This document shows, piece after piece, positions 55,423 through 63,106 of a stretch of DNA of 64,000 bases. A program made the translations under genes and the position numbers. Below the pieces are notes generated by a model. The model was not told the origin of the DNA. It did no database searches and saw nothing but the letters and a program-made list of their open reading frames with translations. This DNA comes from Lysobacter sp. (lineage in GTDB: Bacteria; Pseudomonadota; Gammaproteobacteria; Xanthomonadales; Xanthomonadaceae): positions 62,001-126,000 of the forward strand of contig DAHUXS010000003.1 in the NCBI GenBank assembly GCA_027306995.1. Reading direction: 5' to 3'. Each line of letters starts with the position of its first letter. Position 1 is the first letter of the stretch.

Positions 55423-55450
55423 CGATTTATTTTCAAGGAAGGGGGATTCA

Positions 55451-55756
55451 ATGGAGCTGCATAGCATCAAAGTGCATCCGCGGTATCGGGTTGCGGCAAA
55501 CGATGACATCCAAGCGGTTATTTCCCGCGTCGAGCAAATCGCAACAATGATCCCCGGATTATCGAATCAACTTCGTTCGGTGGTCTCATTCGTGCGAGGG
55601 GGTGCAATAACAAATGCCCCGAATGAGGTTTACTACTACTTGATCGGGGCTCTGCACGCCTTGAATCTAGCAGACGACGATTTTTTCGAACTGCAGGACA
55701 CCCTCAATTTTCTGCTTCCTGATGGAGGGGTTGAGACTTTTCCTGCTTTTATTTAG
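55451..55756 (+). CDS. Hypothetical protein of element 2
   Basis: The protein has 101 residues, mostly helical (DIQAVISRVEQIATMIPGLS), and no recognised domain. GGAAGGGGGA precedes the ATG at 55451. It is the last gene of a three-gene plus-strand unit. Confidence 0.55.
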   Translation: MELHSIKVHPRYRVAANDDIQAVISRVEQIATMIPGLSNQLRSVVSFVRGGAITNAPNEVYYYLIGALHALNLADDDFFELQDTLNFLLPDGGVETFPAFI

Positions 55757-55892
55757 CTCAGTGTGTTGCATCGATCAATTGAATACGCGACCCAAAGCAA
55801 ACGGCCTACGCGCAAGCAAGTTTCTGCCGGTAGAGCTCAATATGGCGCTGGTTCGCCATGCTTCTGAGATTAGATGCCCAAATCTGGCTGAG

Positions 55893-58862
55893 TCAGCGCT
55901 CCAGCCGTACCCTCAAGCGGCGCGCCCGCTCCTTAAAGGCAGACTCGCCCCCCTCTAGGATGTCGCAAACCGCCTTCCGGATGGAGGCTGACTCAAGTCC
56001 GCCGGACTGGTAGGAAATCTTGGGAAGACCGCCTGAGCCATCGTGGGTGGAATCCGCGATAATGACTTGGTCTGCGTCCGTGTTGATCACGAGGTTCGCA
56101 TTGTGAGTCACCATGATGACCTGCCGGGTGGACTTGGCGAGAACGAACAGAGAGACAAGCTCGTCGAACACGGATTTTGGATCTAAGTTTTCCTCTGGCT
56201 GATCGATTATGAGGGGCCGATCATCGGCTTCGTCCAATGCCAAATACAGCAAGAGAAGCACGACTCCACGTGTTCCCGGAGAGAGCTTTCGGATGTCCAC
56301 CCCATCGTAGGTGATTTCGTAGCGAACACGCAGATGGTCTGTACTAAATAGCCAGCGTGCAAATCGCTTCGACCACGCGCGGAACTCTTCCTGCTGGTCT
56401 TGTCCAAACGGTGCGTGTGACAGGAGGTCCTTCAAGTGGTTGGCCATGAATGCCGTCATCGCGGCTCGAATATCGGCAGCCGTTCCTTTCTCCCAGACGT
56501 TAAGGAACGAGGTACGGGCGACATCCGTGAATGCGCCAACGCCGTAGAAGGGGCCAGACTTGCGACGATCCAGTAGGTTTTCCTCGGCGTCGAGCGCCCA
56601 TGTTTCCAAGTCGGCAATGCGTCGCACCGAGAAGCCCAGCTTTCCCAGTGTTCCTGACGAAGAGGCAAGCTTGGTCAATAACGGGGCATACATCTGTTCC
56701 AGAGCTGATTGTTCGTCAATGATGGCTTGGAAGGCACGCTCGTAAGCCGCTTCGCGGTCTGCCTGTAGGCTCCGCCGGCGGTTGGGAGCATCCTGAGCAT
56801 CGAGAAGTCTTTGTTCCAACGCGGTGAGGGCCGTTTGTTCCTTGTTGATTCGCTCAGTCAGTGCGGTGAACTGCTTCTGCGTAAGCTGGTCGGCGCTGAA
56901 GAACGCAGCAAGTCTAGCCATCTCCGCTTCGATCACGGCCAAGGGTAGGGTGGACAGGTCAGCATCGGCTGCGATGTAAGCCACGGCCGGGTCCATGGGC
57001 GGTGGCGGAACTCCCTTGAGCTTGGCTATCTCTGCATCCGTCCAAGCGACGTAGCCCTGTAGGTCTTGGTCAACGCTTCCCTTGTGAATCAACAGGAATG
57101 CATCCCACTGAGCCTCATTCATGCCGCTGGCCAAGTGACGGGCCCGCAGCTGACGCAACATTTCCGGAGCGCCGGATTTTCGGGTCGCTTCTACCTCGCC
57201 CTGTAGCGCTAAGAAGGTTCGTCGTTGGTTGCTAAAGTTTTGGACCTTCGTTCGCAGTGTTTGGGCCACGGCGCTAAGGGCGCTATGGCGATTAACCTGC
57301 TCTTGTGTGCCCTTAAGCGTGAGCTTGCCTCGATCACCGATGTAGTCAGCAACAACCTTGCGTTTCTGCTCGACGCTCGTTCTAAGCGTTGAGATCGAAG
57401 CTTCTTTTTCAAGCTCCACGGCAATTGTGTCTGAAAGCTGGGCGATCGCCAGTTCCTCGCGCTGCCGAGCCTGCTTGAGATGGAGGGTTCGCTGATCTCG
57501 CAGTTCGTTGAAGTCATTGGCGAAATCTGTCTGGCTGGGTTCGTGGGATTGGAAAACGACCCGTTCGATTTCGCGGACCAGCCCATCTGAAGCGCCCGCA
57601 GCCGAACAAAGTTCTTCAACGAATTGCTGAGATAGATACCGCGCCTTAGCGAATGTCACTTGGCTCTCGGGATCATGGTGCGAGAGCGCACGGGTTTCTT
57701 TCGCCCCGCCGCCCCAAGTCAGGGTCGCTTTGGCCTCACCGAGTAGGCTCCTGGCACGCACTAGGAACGAGGCACTGGCATTCTCGTTGGCATCCCACCC
57801 AGCCATAGGGATCGCATCGCATCCTGCTGCAATGATGTCAGCCAGCGCGGTCTTGCCGGAGCCACGGGCACCGACGATGGCCACCAAGCCATTGTTCAAT
57901 GGGATTTCGGGGGTCTGAAAGCATTCCGTACCCTGAATGCTGACGTGGGAGATGATGTGGGATGGCATGGCGCAGCGGGGAGGTTGCTCGCCGACGTATG
58001 CCCGACCCTCGGGGTTGATGCAGGCTTGGCGAAGGGCATCAAATTCCAGGGCTCCTTTAATCCAGGAGTAGCGGTTCCCCGTGGGCTGGCCGACGGCATT
58101 GAGGGCATGGGCGTCGCTGCCGTGAAGGCAGGGCTTGCAGGCACCGTAGGTTGCGATGATGTCTTCTTTGCTGAGGGCTTTTTGCCCTAGCCAGAACTCA
58201 CGTTGGGAGGGGCTGCTTGAGAAGATGAGGTGAGCGAACTTCTCGATCTCACGTCGGACGGTCGTATCGGACGCCTGATTGAGCCCGCTAGTGCCATCGC
58301 CCGATGCACCGGCCACCGCAATCAAGACGTTCTCCTTGGCCCAGTCGCTGTCCTTGTAGGCCTGCTTGAGCCTATCAAAGCTCACCTTGAACTGAGTCAC
58401 GCCGTGGCGCAGGGCAGCAGTGTCGTCGACGATGGATGCATCCGCACATTTCCCAAGACGAATCAAGTCACCTCGGTTGCAATGGAAGCGATCCCCGTAG
58501 GCTGCGAAGTCTAGTCGCCCCATGAAACGCTTAATTTCTTCTAGGTGGTTCGCCGAAGTGGGATTGACTAACAAGTGCGCGTTGACGAATCCAGTCTTAG
58601 CCGCCACGTCCAGACGTACTTCGATGTTCGGAAAGACGAGACTGATGCCTTGCAGGCGGCCTTGAGAGCGGTGGGACAGCACGGATTCGTAGCTGTCCAG
58701 AAGGTAGTAATCCGTCACGCCCAACGCTTCGATCGCCGGGCTGGCTTCTTCAAGGCGTTTTAGGTAGTCGTCCCATGCGTTTGGGCCAAACTGGTCGTTC
58801 AACACCGTGCCAGGTGCGTGCACGTGCGGCTCCCAGCGCCGCCATTCAGAACCACGTTCCAT
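55893..58862 (-). CDS. PHP-domain/SMC-like ATPase (TrlF type)
   Basis: The protein has 989 residues. A PHP phosphoesterase domain comes first, with metal ligands in WEPHVHAPGT (His13, His15), NIEVRL and HGSDAH (247-252). An SMC/Rad50-like ABC ATPase follows: Walker A GARGSGKT (331-338), a coiled coil to about 800, the signature KLSPGTRGVV, Walker B PLIIDQPEENLD (883-894) and an H-loop HN. This PHP plus ATPase layout is the TrlF type. It could hydrolyse phosphoesters in DNA or RNA under ATPase control. An XRE gene lies 31 bases upstream on the same strand. A defence role is inferred. Confidence 0.85.
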   Translation of the reverse strand: MERGSEWRRWEPHVHAPGTVLNDQFGPNAWDDYLKRLEEASPAIEALGVTDYYLLDSYESVLSHRSQGRLQGISLVFPNIEVRLDVAAKTGFVNAHLLVNPTSANHLEEIKRFMGRLDFAAYGDRFHCNRGDLIRLGKCADASIVDDTAALRHGVTQFKVSFDRLKQAYKDSDWAKENVLIAVAGASGDGTSGLNQASDTTVRREIEKFAHLIFSSSPSQREFWLGQKALSKEDIIATYGACKPCLHGSDAHALNAVGQPTGNRYSWIKGALEFDALRQACINPEGRAYVGEQPPRCAMPSHIISHVSIQGTECFQTPEIPLNNGLVAIVGARGSGKTALADIIAAGCDAIPMAGWDANENASASFLVRARSLLGEAKATLTWGGGAKETRALSHHDPESQVTFAKARYLSQQFVEELCSAAGASDGLVREIERVVFQSHEPSQTDFANDFNELRDQRTLHLKQARQREELAIAQLSDTIAVELEKEASISTLRTSVEQKRKVVADYIGDRGKLTLKGTQEQVNRHSALSAVAQTLRTKVQNFSNQRRTFLALQGEVEATRKSGAPEMLRQLRARHLASGMNEAQWDAFLLIHKGSVDQDLQGYVAWTDAEIAKLKGVPPPPMDPAVAYIAADADLSTLPLAVIEAEMARLAAFFSADQLTQKQFTALTERINKEQTALTALEQRLLDAQDAPNRRRSLQADREAAYERAFQAIIDEQSALEQMYAPLLTKLASSSGTLGKLGFSVRRIADLETWALDAEENLLDRRKSGPFYGVGAFTDVARTSFLNVWEKGTAADIRAAMTAFMANHLKDLLSHAPFGQDQQEEFRAWSKRFARWLFSTDHLRVRYEITYDGVDIRKLSPGTRGVVLLLLYLALDEADDRPLIIDQPEENLDPKSVFDELVSLFVLAKSTRQVIMVTHNANLVINTDADQVIIADSTHDGSGGLPKISYQSGGLESASIRKAVCDILEGGESAFKERARRLRVRLER

Positions 58863-58893
58863 GTATAGCTTCTCTTTACCGCAGGCTGTGGAA

Positions 58894-59139
58894 TTAATGA
58901 CCGACGGGTTCTAGCAATCGGAAAGGCTCTACGCCTAATGCTGCCGCCAGCTTTGTAATGTTGACCAACGAGATGTTGCGCTGGGCACGCTCTACGCCAC
59001 TCAAATATGACCGGCCTACGCCGGCCTCCATTGCTAGCCGTTCCTGGCTGATGCCTCGTTGTTTGCGCAATTCGATCAAACGATCGGCGAACTGGCGCAA
59101 TACCGGTTCGTTAGGTAGTGGTTGGCGTTGGGAACCCAT
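58894..59139 (-). CDS. XRE-family regulator upstream of the TrlF-type gene
   Basis: An 81-residue helix-turn-helix protein (RLIELRKQRGISQERLAMEA, then VGRSYLSGVERAQRNISL) of the size and style of R-M controller proteins. It is first in the operon with the TrlF-type gene and probably represses both. A GCCCTATAGGGC palindrome lies about 55 bases upstream. No ribosome-binding site is obvious. Confidence 0.85.
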   Translation of the reverse strand: MGSQRQPLPNEPVLRQFADRLIELRKQRGISQERLAMEAGVGRSYLSGVERAQRNISLVNITKLAAALGVEPFRLLEPVGH

Positions 59140-59191
59140 GTAGAAAGGCTAGGTCTTGACACCAACCTGAGGCCACGCCATAAAGAGGCAC

Positions 59192-59203
59192 GCCCTATAG
59201 GGC
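59192..59203. promoter_or_regulatory. Perfect 12-bp palindrome, candidate XRE operator
   Basis: GCCCTATAGGGC lies between the divergent XRE gene and the gene at 59222. Such a perfect dyad in an intergenic region next to an XRE gene suggests a binding site. Confidence 0.45.
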
Positions 59204-59221
59204 ACATTAAGGGGGTGGGCA

Positions 59222-59734
59222 ATGAGAATGAATACGGTGGCTTTAAGAGCGCTGGTGCTCTGCACGGTCGTAGCAGTGACTGGAGGACATGCGTCCGAGC
59301 CATTGACGCCGGCAGCGCGTTTTGTTTCACAGCTGAGCACTAAGAACGGACATCTAATCTGGCAGAACATCAGGCTTGGACAGAGTCAGCGCGAAGTTGA
59401 AAAACTGCTCGGGACAAAGATTTCAGTCAAGCCATCTGCCCATATCGGATCAGAGGCAATGACATACACGCATGAAACTATTGTTGTCCGAGACGGGTTG
59501 CGTGTGCGGTTGGGGTTCGCCAGACAGGGAGCCCAGAACTATTTGCAGGTCGTGGAACCAGAATCGCTCACTATCTCCAACGGTCAGGTCGCATCGCTGC
59601 GCAAGGCGGCAAAGATCCAACTCAAGGGGTTGCGCGATTCTGGGGCGGAGTTGCCCTTGGCGACGGCCGGAGGTGAAGAGCTCGACATCAACGAGCATGC
59701 ACTGCGCTTGCAGGCTGGATCCGACGGTGAATAA
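59222..59734 (+). CDS. Exported protein of unknown function
   Basis: The protein has 170 residues. A signal peptide (ALRALVLCTVVAVTGGHAS) is followed by a beta-rich mature part (IRLGQSQREVEKLLGTKISV), similar in style to small periplasmic proteins with a SmpA/BamE-like strand-helix start. AAGGGGGTGGG precedes the ATG. It lies 12 bases before the next gene. Confidence 0.6.
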   Translation: MRMNTVALRALVLCTVVAVTGGHASEPLTPAARFVSQLSTKNGHLIWQNIRLGQSQREVEKLLGTKISVKPSAHIGSEAMTYTHETIVVRDGLRVRLGFARQGAQNYLQVVEPESLTISNGQVASLRKAAKIQLKGLRDSGAELPLATAGGEELDINEHALRLQAGSDGE

Positions 59735-59746
59735 CGGGAACCCGAC

Positions 59747-60043
59747 ATGAGCACGATCTGCCCGTTTTGCAAGAATTCCATCAATGAGGGGGCGTCCGTT
59801 TGTGCAAGCTGCCATGCCTTCCTGAGCACCCCGTTTCGGGTGAATGGTGACGTCAAATTGATTTATCTGTTTGTTGGCGGTTTGTATTTGCTATTCGGAC
59901 CGGTAATGTTGCTCTTCTCTCTTTCATCCCCCGATATAAAGATTGTCGGGTTGCTAATGTTTGGGCCAATTACCGTAATTGGATTCTTCGTAATGCGTGC
60001 GATGTACCGCCGAGGGTCTAGGCAGCTCTGGTACAGGCGATAG
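59747..60043 (+). CDS. Zinc-ribbon small membrane protein
   Basis: A 98-residue protein. The N-terminus is a zinc ribbon (CPFCKN, then CASCHAF), followed by two hydrophobic helices (LIYLFVGGLYLLFGPVMLLF and IVGLLMFGPITVIGFFVM). Proteins of this layout are membrane-anchored, with the ribbon in the cytoplasm. The role is unknown. It overlaps no neighbour and is probably co-transcribed with the previous gene. Confidence 0.65.
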   Translation: MSTICPFCKNSINEGASVCASCHAFLSTPFRVNGDVKLIYLFVGGLYLLFGPVMLLFSLSSPDIKIVGLLMFGPITVIGFFVMRAMYRRGSRQLWYRR

Positions 60044-60083
60044 ATCATCATTAGAAGGGCTCGATGGACGGGTGCGGGCTGGT

Positions 60084-60884
60084 TTAGCTGCGCTGTTTCA
60101 TTCGGTGTCGGATCACTTTCACTGAATTGGCATCCGCCAGTTCTGTCGCCGGCAGCTGTAGCATCACGTTGACGATCGTGGCCACGGCGTCATTCGACAC
60201 CGAGAAGGTCATGGGGATTCGGCCGAAGTAATCGGCGGTGTTCTCCTCAATTTGGTTCAGTAGCCCACGGATGAAATCCGCCTTGGACGGACGTTGGCTT
60301 TGCGTCGCCGCCGCCGTGACTGGATCGTTCGGCGTCACCTCGGCCCGGCGGGCGTCGTCACTGATCGCCCAAATGCATTCCGCCAACGACGGCCAATACT
60401 TGAGGTCGTACTGGTGGGCCAAGGCGTCCAGCTTGGGCTTCAAATACATCCCGTACCGGCCATTGGGGTCACCAGCACGGTCGATCACGCCTGTGATGTC
60501 GTAGAGCGTTTCCGTACCGAAACCGGAGTGGTTCTGTAGTTCGGTCCGCCGTTCCAGGAGGGTGGCCAGCGTTTCCGCCGCTTCCTCGATGTCTCGGTTT
60601 ACCGCGATCAGTTCAGCGCGGTCGGCCCGCTCCTGAGCGATGTGCTCCGGCGTCATGTACGCGCCCATCCACGTCAGGCAGTTCAGGAAAATCTTGTAGG
60701 CCACTCCGTCCTTGGAGAGCGGTGGGTAGATTTCATCGTAGACGGGTGCCATGGCGGCACTGGCGGCCAGAAGGCGTTGGGCCACGGCGGTTTCTGAGAA
60801 GGCGATCTGTGCCTCGGTGTTGCGTTGGATCTCCTCGCGCAAATAGTTCTCACAAGCGAGGCGGGCAGGGGAGGGCTTGGTCAT
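60084..60884 (-). CDS. Hypothetical protein at the right end of element 2
   Basis: The protein has 266 residues with helical N-terminal and middle regions (RLACENYLREEIQRNTEAQI; AQERADRAELIAVNRDIEEA). No motif was recognised. The ATG at 60884 was chosen over an upstream start because the first 50 residues of the longer form look unlike coding sequence. Convergent with the preceding pair. Confidence 0.55.
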   Translation of the reverse strand: MTKPSPARLACENYLREEIQRNTEAQIAFSETAVAQRLLAASAAMAPVYDEIYPPLSKDGVAYKIFLNCLTWMGAYMTPEHIAQERADRAELIAVNRDIEEAAETLATLLERRTELQNHSGFGTETLYDITGVIDRAGDPNGRYGMYLKPKLDALAHQYDLKYWPSLAECIWAISDDARRAEVTPNDPVTAAATQSQRPSKADFIRGLLNQIEENTADYFGRIPMTFSVSNDAVATIVNVMLQLPATELADANSVKVIRHRMKQRS

Positions 60885-61069
60885 GCGGTGGGTCTTGGGT
60901 ATGGAGGTTGCCGGCAGCGTAGGGCACCAGTCTCGGCGTGTCGGTATCCGAGTTGCAGAAAAAATAAGGTCACTCGGAAACGCGTAGCCCGGCAATCCTG
61001 CAGGTAAGGCGCCTCTCTTGGATCTAGCTCGCATTTAGGGCAAGGCGCGGAAGGACGACGCTACAGCGA

Positions 61070-61093
61070 TTTGCAGTTACGATGCAGTTACGG
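61070..61093 (+). repeat. Right integrase arm-type repeat of element 2
   Basis: TTTGCAGTTA, four variable bases, then GCAGTTACGG, with the same spacing as the copy at 49935-49958. Confidence 0.65.
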
Positions 61094-61122
61094 GCCTAGC
61101 GCAGAAAACCATCAGGCAAAAG

Positions 61123-61148
61123 AAAACCCCTGCAAAAGCAGGGGTTTT
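61123..61148. terminator. Terminator of tRNA-Phe
   Basis: An 11-bp stem (AAAACCCCTGC / GCAGGGGTTTT) with an AAAA loop sits directly downstream of the tRNA-Phe 3' end, reading on the minus strand. Confidence 0.8.
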
Positions 61149-61151
61149 TAT

Positions 61152-61189
61152 TGGTGGCCAGGGAGGGAATCGAACCCCCGACACGGGGA
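61152..61189. repeat. Right attachment repeat of element 2 (3' end of tRNA-Phe)
   Basis: Exact copy of 49806-49843, here as part of the intact tRNA gene. Confidence 0.95.
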
Positions 61190-61227
61190 TTTTCAATCCC
61201 CTGCTCTACCAACTGAGCTACCTAGCC
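61152..61227 (-). tRNA. tRNA-Phe (anticodon GAA), integration site of element 2
   Basis: A full cloverleaf of 76 bases reads on the minus strand: acceptor GGCTAGG pairing with CCTGGCC (one G-T wobble), anticodon stem GGGGA/TCCCC around loop TTGAAAA, T-loop TTCGATT, and an encoded CCA end. The 3' 38 bases form the attachment repeat. Confidence 0.97.
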
Positions 61228-61345
61228 GTAGCCGGCCATTGTAATGCCTTCGCTGAATGAGGGCAAGATCTGCATTCCGGCGCTCAGTCCGGCTACAGAC
61301 CGGTTCTGGCATCATCAAGGCATCCCAAAGGGGCAGGAGACCGAG

Positions 61346-61780
61346 ATGCGAATCGCCACACTTTCGATCGTTGCAGCCATGGCCCTGTCGACGGCAGCCT
61401 GCAGCACCACGCCGTCGGCCTCCTCTTCCGCGCGTGAAGCGAAGGAGGCGGCAGCCCTCGCGCGTTACCAGTCCGCAGCCGGTGCGCCGGTCGCCAGCAT
61501 CAGCAATTTCGGGTCGCCGCGCTGGGAGTCCGTGGATGGCAGCCATATCGTCTATACCACCACGCCGACGCGGCAATATCTGATGACCTTGAGCGGTCCA
61601 TGCATGGACTGGGCAGTTGGTGCCTACATCATTGGTGTCAGCTCGGACATGGGCCGGATCAACACCAACTTCGACAAGGTCTATGTCTCGCGCGGGCCCG
61701 CTTGCAGCATCAAGCAGATCCAGCCATTGGATGCAGGGAAGCTGAAGTCGGCTCCGGACGGGGAAGCGCGCGTCATCTGA
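61346..61780 (+). CDS. DUF6491-like small lipoprotein
   Basis: The protein has 144 residues. The leader MRIATLSIVAAMALSTAACS ends in a likely lipobox. The mature part (HIVYTTTPTRQYLMTLSGPC) resembles a small lipoprotein family common in Xanthomonadales, whose function is unknown. A good ribosome-binding site (GCAGGAGA) precedes the ATG. Monocistronic. Confidence 0.7.
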   Translation: MRIATLSIVAAMALSTAACSTTPSASSSAREAKEAAALARYQSAAGAPVASISNFGSPRWESVDGSHIVYTTTPTRQYLMTLSGPCMDWAVGAYIIGVSSDMGRINTNFDKVYVSRGPACSIKQIQPLDAGKLKSAPDGEARVI

Positions 61781-61802
61781 GCACGCGTCCAATCGTGAGG
61801 CA

Positions 61803-62072
61803 TCAACCTTCGGGGATGTAGCCCGCGGGTTTTTCCGCATCGCCACCGAACAGGAATTTCTCCATCTCGGTTTCGAGTCGCGCGCGATCGGCGGGATTGC
61901 GCGGTGACAGTCGCAGCTCATTGATCAGCATGGACTGGTGCGCCAGCCATGCCGTCCATGCCGCCTTGCCGATGTGATTGAAGACGCGCTGGCCAAGCTC
62001 GCCCGGCCACGGCACGAAGTCGAGGCCTTCGGCTTCCCGGTGGCTATATTCGCAGTGGACGGTACGGCTCAT
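61803..62072 (-). CDS. yggX: YggX-family iron-trafficking protein
   Basis: The protein has 89 residues. It starts [20 protein letters not shown] and contains the conserved [20 protein letters not shown], both diagnostic of YggX, which protects iron-sulfur clusters from oxidants. Its start overlaps the mutY stop (ATGA). The mutY-yggX pairing is the common gammaproteobacterial arrangement. Confidence 0.93.
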   Translation of the reverse strand: MSRTVHCEYSHREAEGLDFVPWPGELGQRVFNHIGKAAWTAWLAHQSMLINELRLSPRNPADRARLETEMEKFLFGGDAEKPAGYIPEG

Positions 62073-63106
62073 GGCGTGGACTCCAGCAGTCGGCGGATCG
62101 GCGCGGGGATGCCGAATTCGGCAAGTTCCGAACGGGCGACCCAGCGGTGATCGTCATTGTCGCCCACCTGCGCTTTCGCGGTGGCGAGTCGCGCACGCAG
62201 CGGATGCAGTTGCAGGCGGAAATGGGTGAAGACGTGTTCGATCGATTCCAGTTCCGACGAAGACGCCATTCGCCCCTGATCGCCAAGCCATGCATCGCGA
62301 TCCGCCGTCGTGTCGAATTGCGGCAACGACCACAGCGATGCCCACACGCCGGTCGGAGGACGACGCTGCAGCAGGACGCGACCGGCCTTGTCTTCCAGCC
62401 AGGCCAAGTGCGTTTCGCGTTCGGGCTTAACCTTATTCGGGCGTGGCGTCGGCAGCGATGAAGTGCGGTTGGTGGAGTAGGCGACGCAATCCGTGCGCAA
62501 CGGGCATTGCGCGCAATCGGGATTCGCGCGAGTGCACAGCGTCGCGCCGAGATCCATCTGCGCCTGGGTATAGTCGGCGAGACGTGCATCGGGAAGATGC
62601 GAAATCGCGAGCTCCCACATCTGCTTTTCGATGGCTGGCGTGCCCGGCCAGCCTTCGATGCCGTGGTAACGCGCGAGCAGACGCTTGACGTTGCCGTCGA
62701 GGATGGCGAAACGATCGCCCCAGGCTTGCGCAAGAATCGCGCCGGCGGTGCTGCGGCCGATGCCAGGCAGTGCGAGCAGTGCATCGAAATCGCGCGGCAG
62801 GTCGCCGTCGTGCAATTCCATGCAGCGCTGCGCGGTGGCATGGAGGTTGCGGGCGCGGGCGTAGTAGCCGAGTCCCGACCACAGCGCCAACACCTGGTCA
62901 CGCGGCGCGGCGGCGAGTGCGGGAAGATCAGGCAGCGCGTCGACGAAGCGCTGGAAATAGCCGGAGACGACGCTCACTTGGGTCTGTTGCAACATGATCT
63001 CCGACAGCCACACCCGATACGGTGTGCGCGGATGCTGCCACGGCAGGTCATGGCGACCATGCGCGTCGAACCATTTCAGCAGCCGGGTGGCGAAACGGTT
63101 GCTCAA
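62069..63106 (-). CDS. mutY: A/G-specific adenine glycosylase, TTG start
   Basis: The protein has 345 residues. It removes adenine mispaired with 8-oxoguanine. The helix-hairpin-helix/Gly-Pro-Asp core is seen as [16 protein letters not shown] and [18 protein letters not shown], with the catalytic Asp in LDGNVKR. The iron-sulfur cluster cysteines are in [24 protein letters not shown]-like C-terminal domain follows ([20 protein letters not shown]). The start is TTG at 63106, overlapping the ftsY stop; the conserved N-terminus ([20 protein letters not shown]) begins there. Confidence 0.95.
   Translation of the reverse strand: MSNRFATRLLKWFDAHGRHDLPWQHPRTPYRVWLSEIMLQQTQVSVVSGYFQRFVDALPDLPALAAAPRDQVLALWSGLGYYARARNLHATAQRCMELHDGDLPRDFDALLALPGIGRSTAGAILAQAWGDRFAILDGNVKRLLARYHGIEGWPGTPAIEKQMWELAISHLPDARLADYTQAQMDLGATLCTRANPDCAQCPLRTDCVAYSTNRTSSLPTPRPNKVKPERETHLAWLEDKAGRVLLQRRPPTGVWASLWSLPQFDTTADRDAWLGDQGRMASSSELESIEHVFTHFRLQLHPLRARLATAKAQVGDNDDHRWVARSELAEFGIPAPIRRLLESTP

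Larger units (their letters stand above)
49806..61189. mobile_element. Integrative and mobilizable element 2 in tRNA-Phe, about 11.4 kb
   Basis: Both ends carry a perfect 38-bp direct repeat, which is the 3' end of tRNA-Phe (49806-49843 and 61152-61189). The intact tRNA-Phe is at the right end. The element encodes a tyrosine integrase, a MobA/MobL relaxase with an RSF1010-like oriT, a TraD-like accessory protein and small unknown genes. Matching integrase arm-type repeats lie inside each end (49935 and 61070). It lacks a mating-pair formation system, so it would need a helper to move. Confidence 0.88.
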
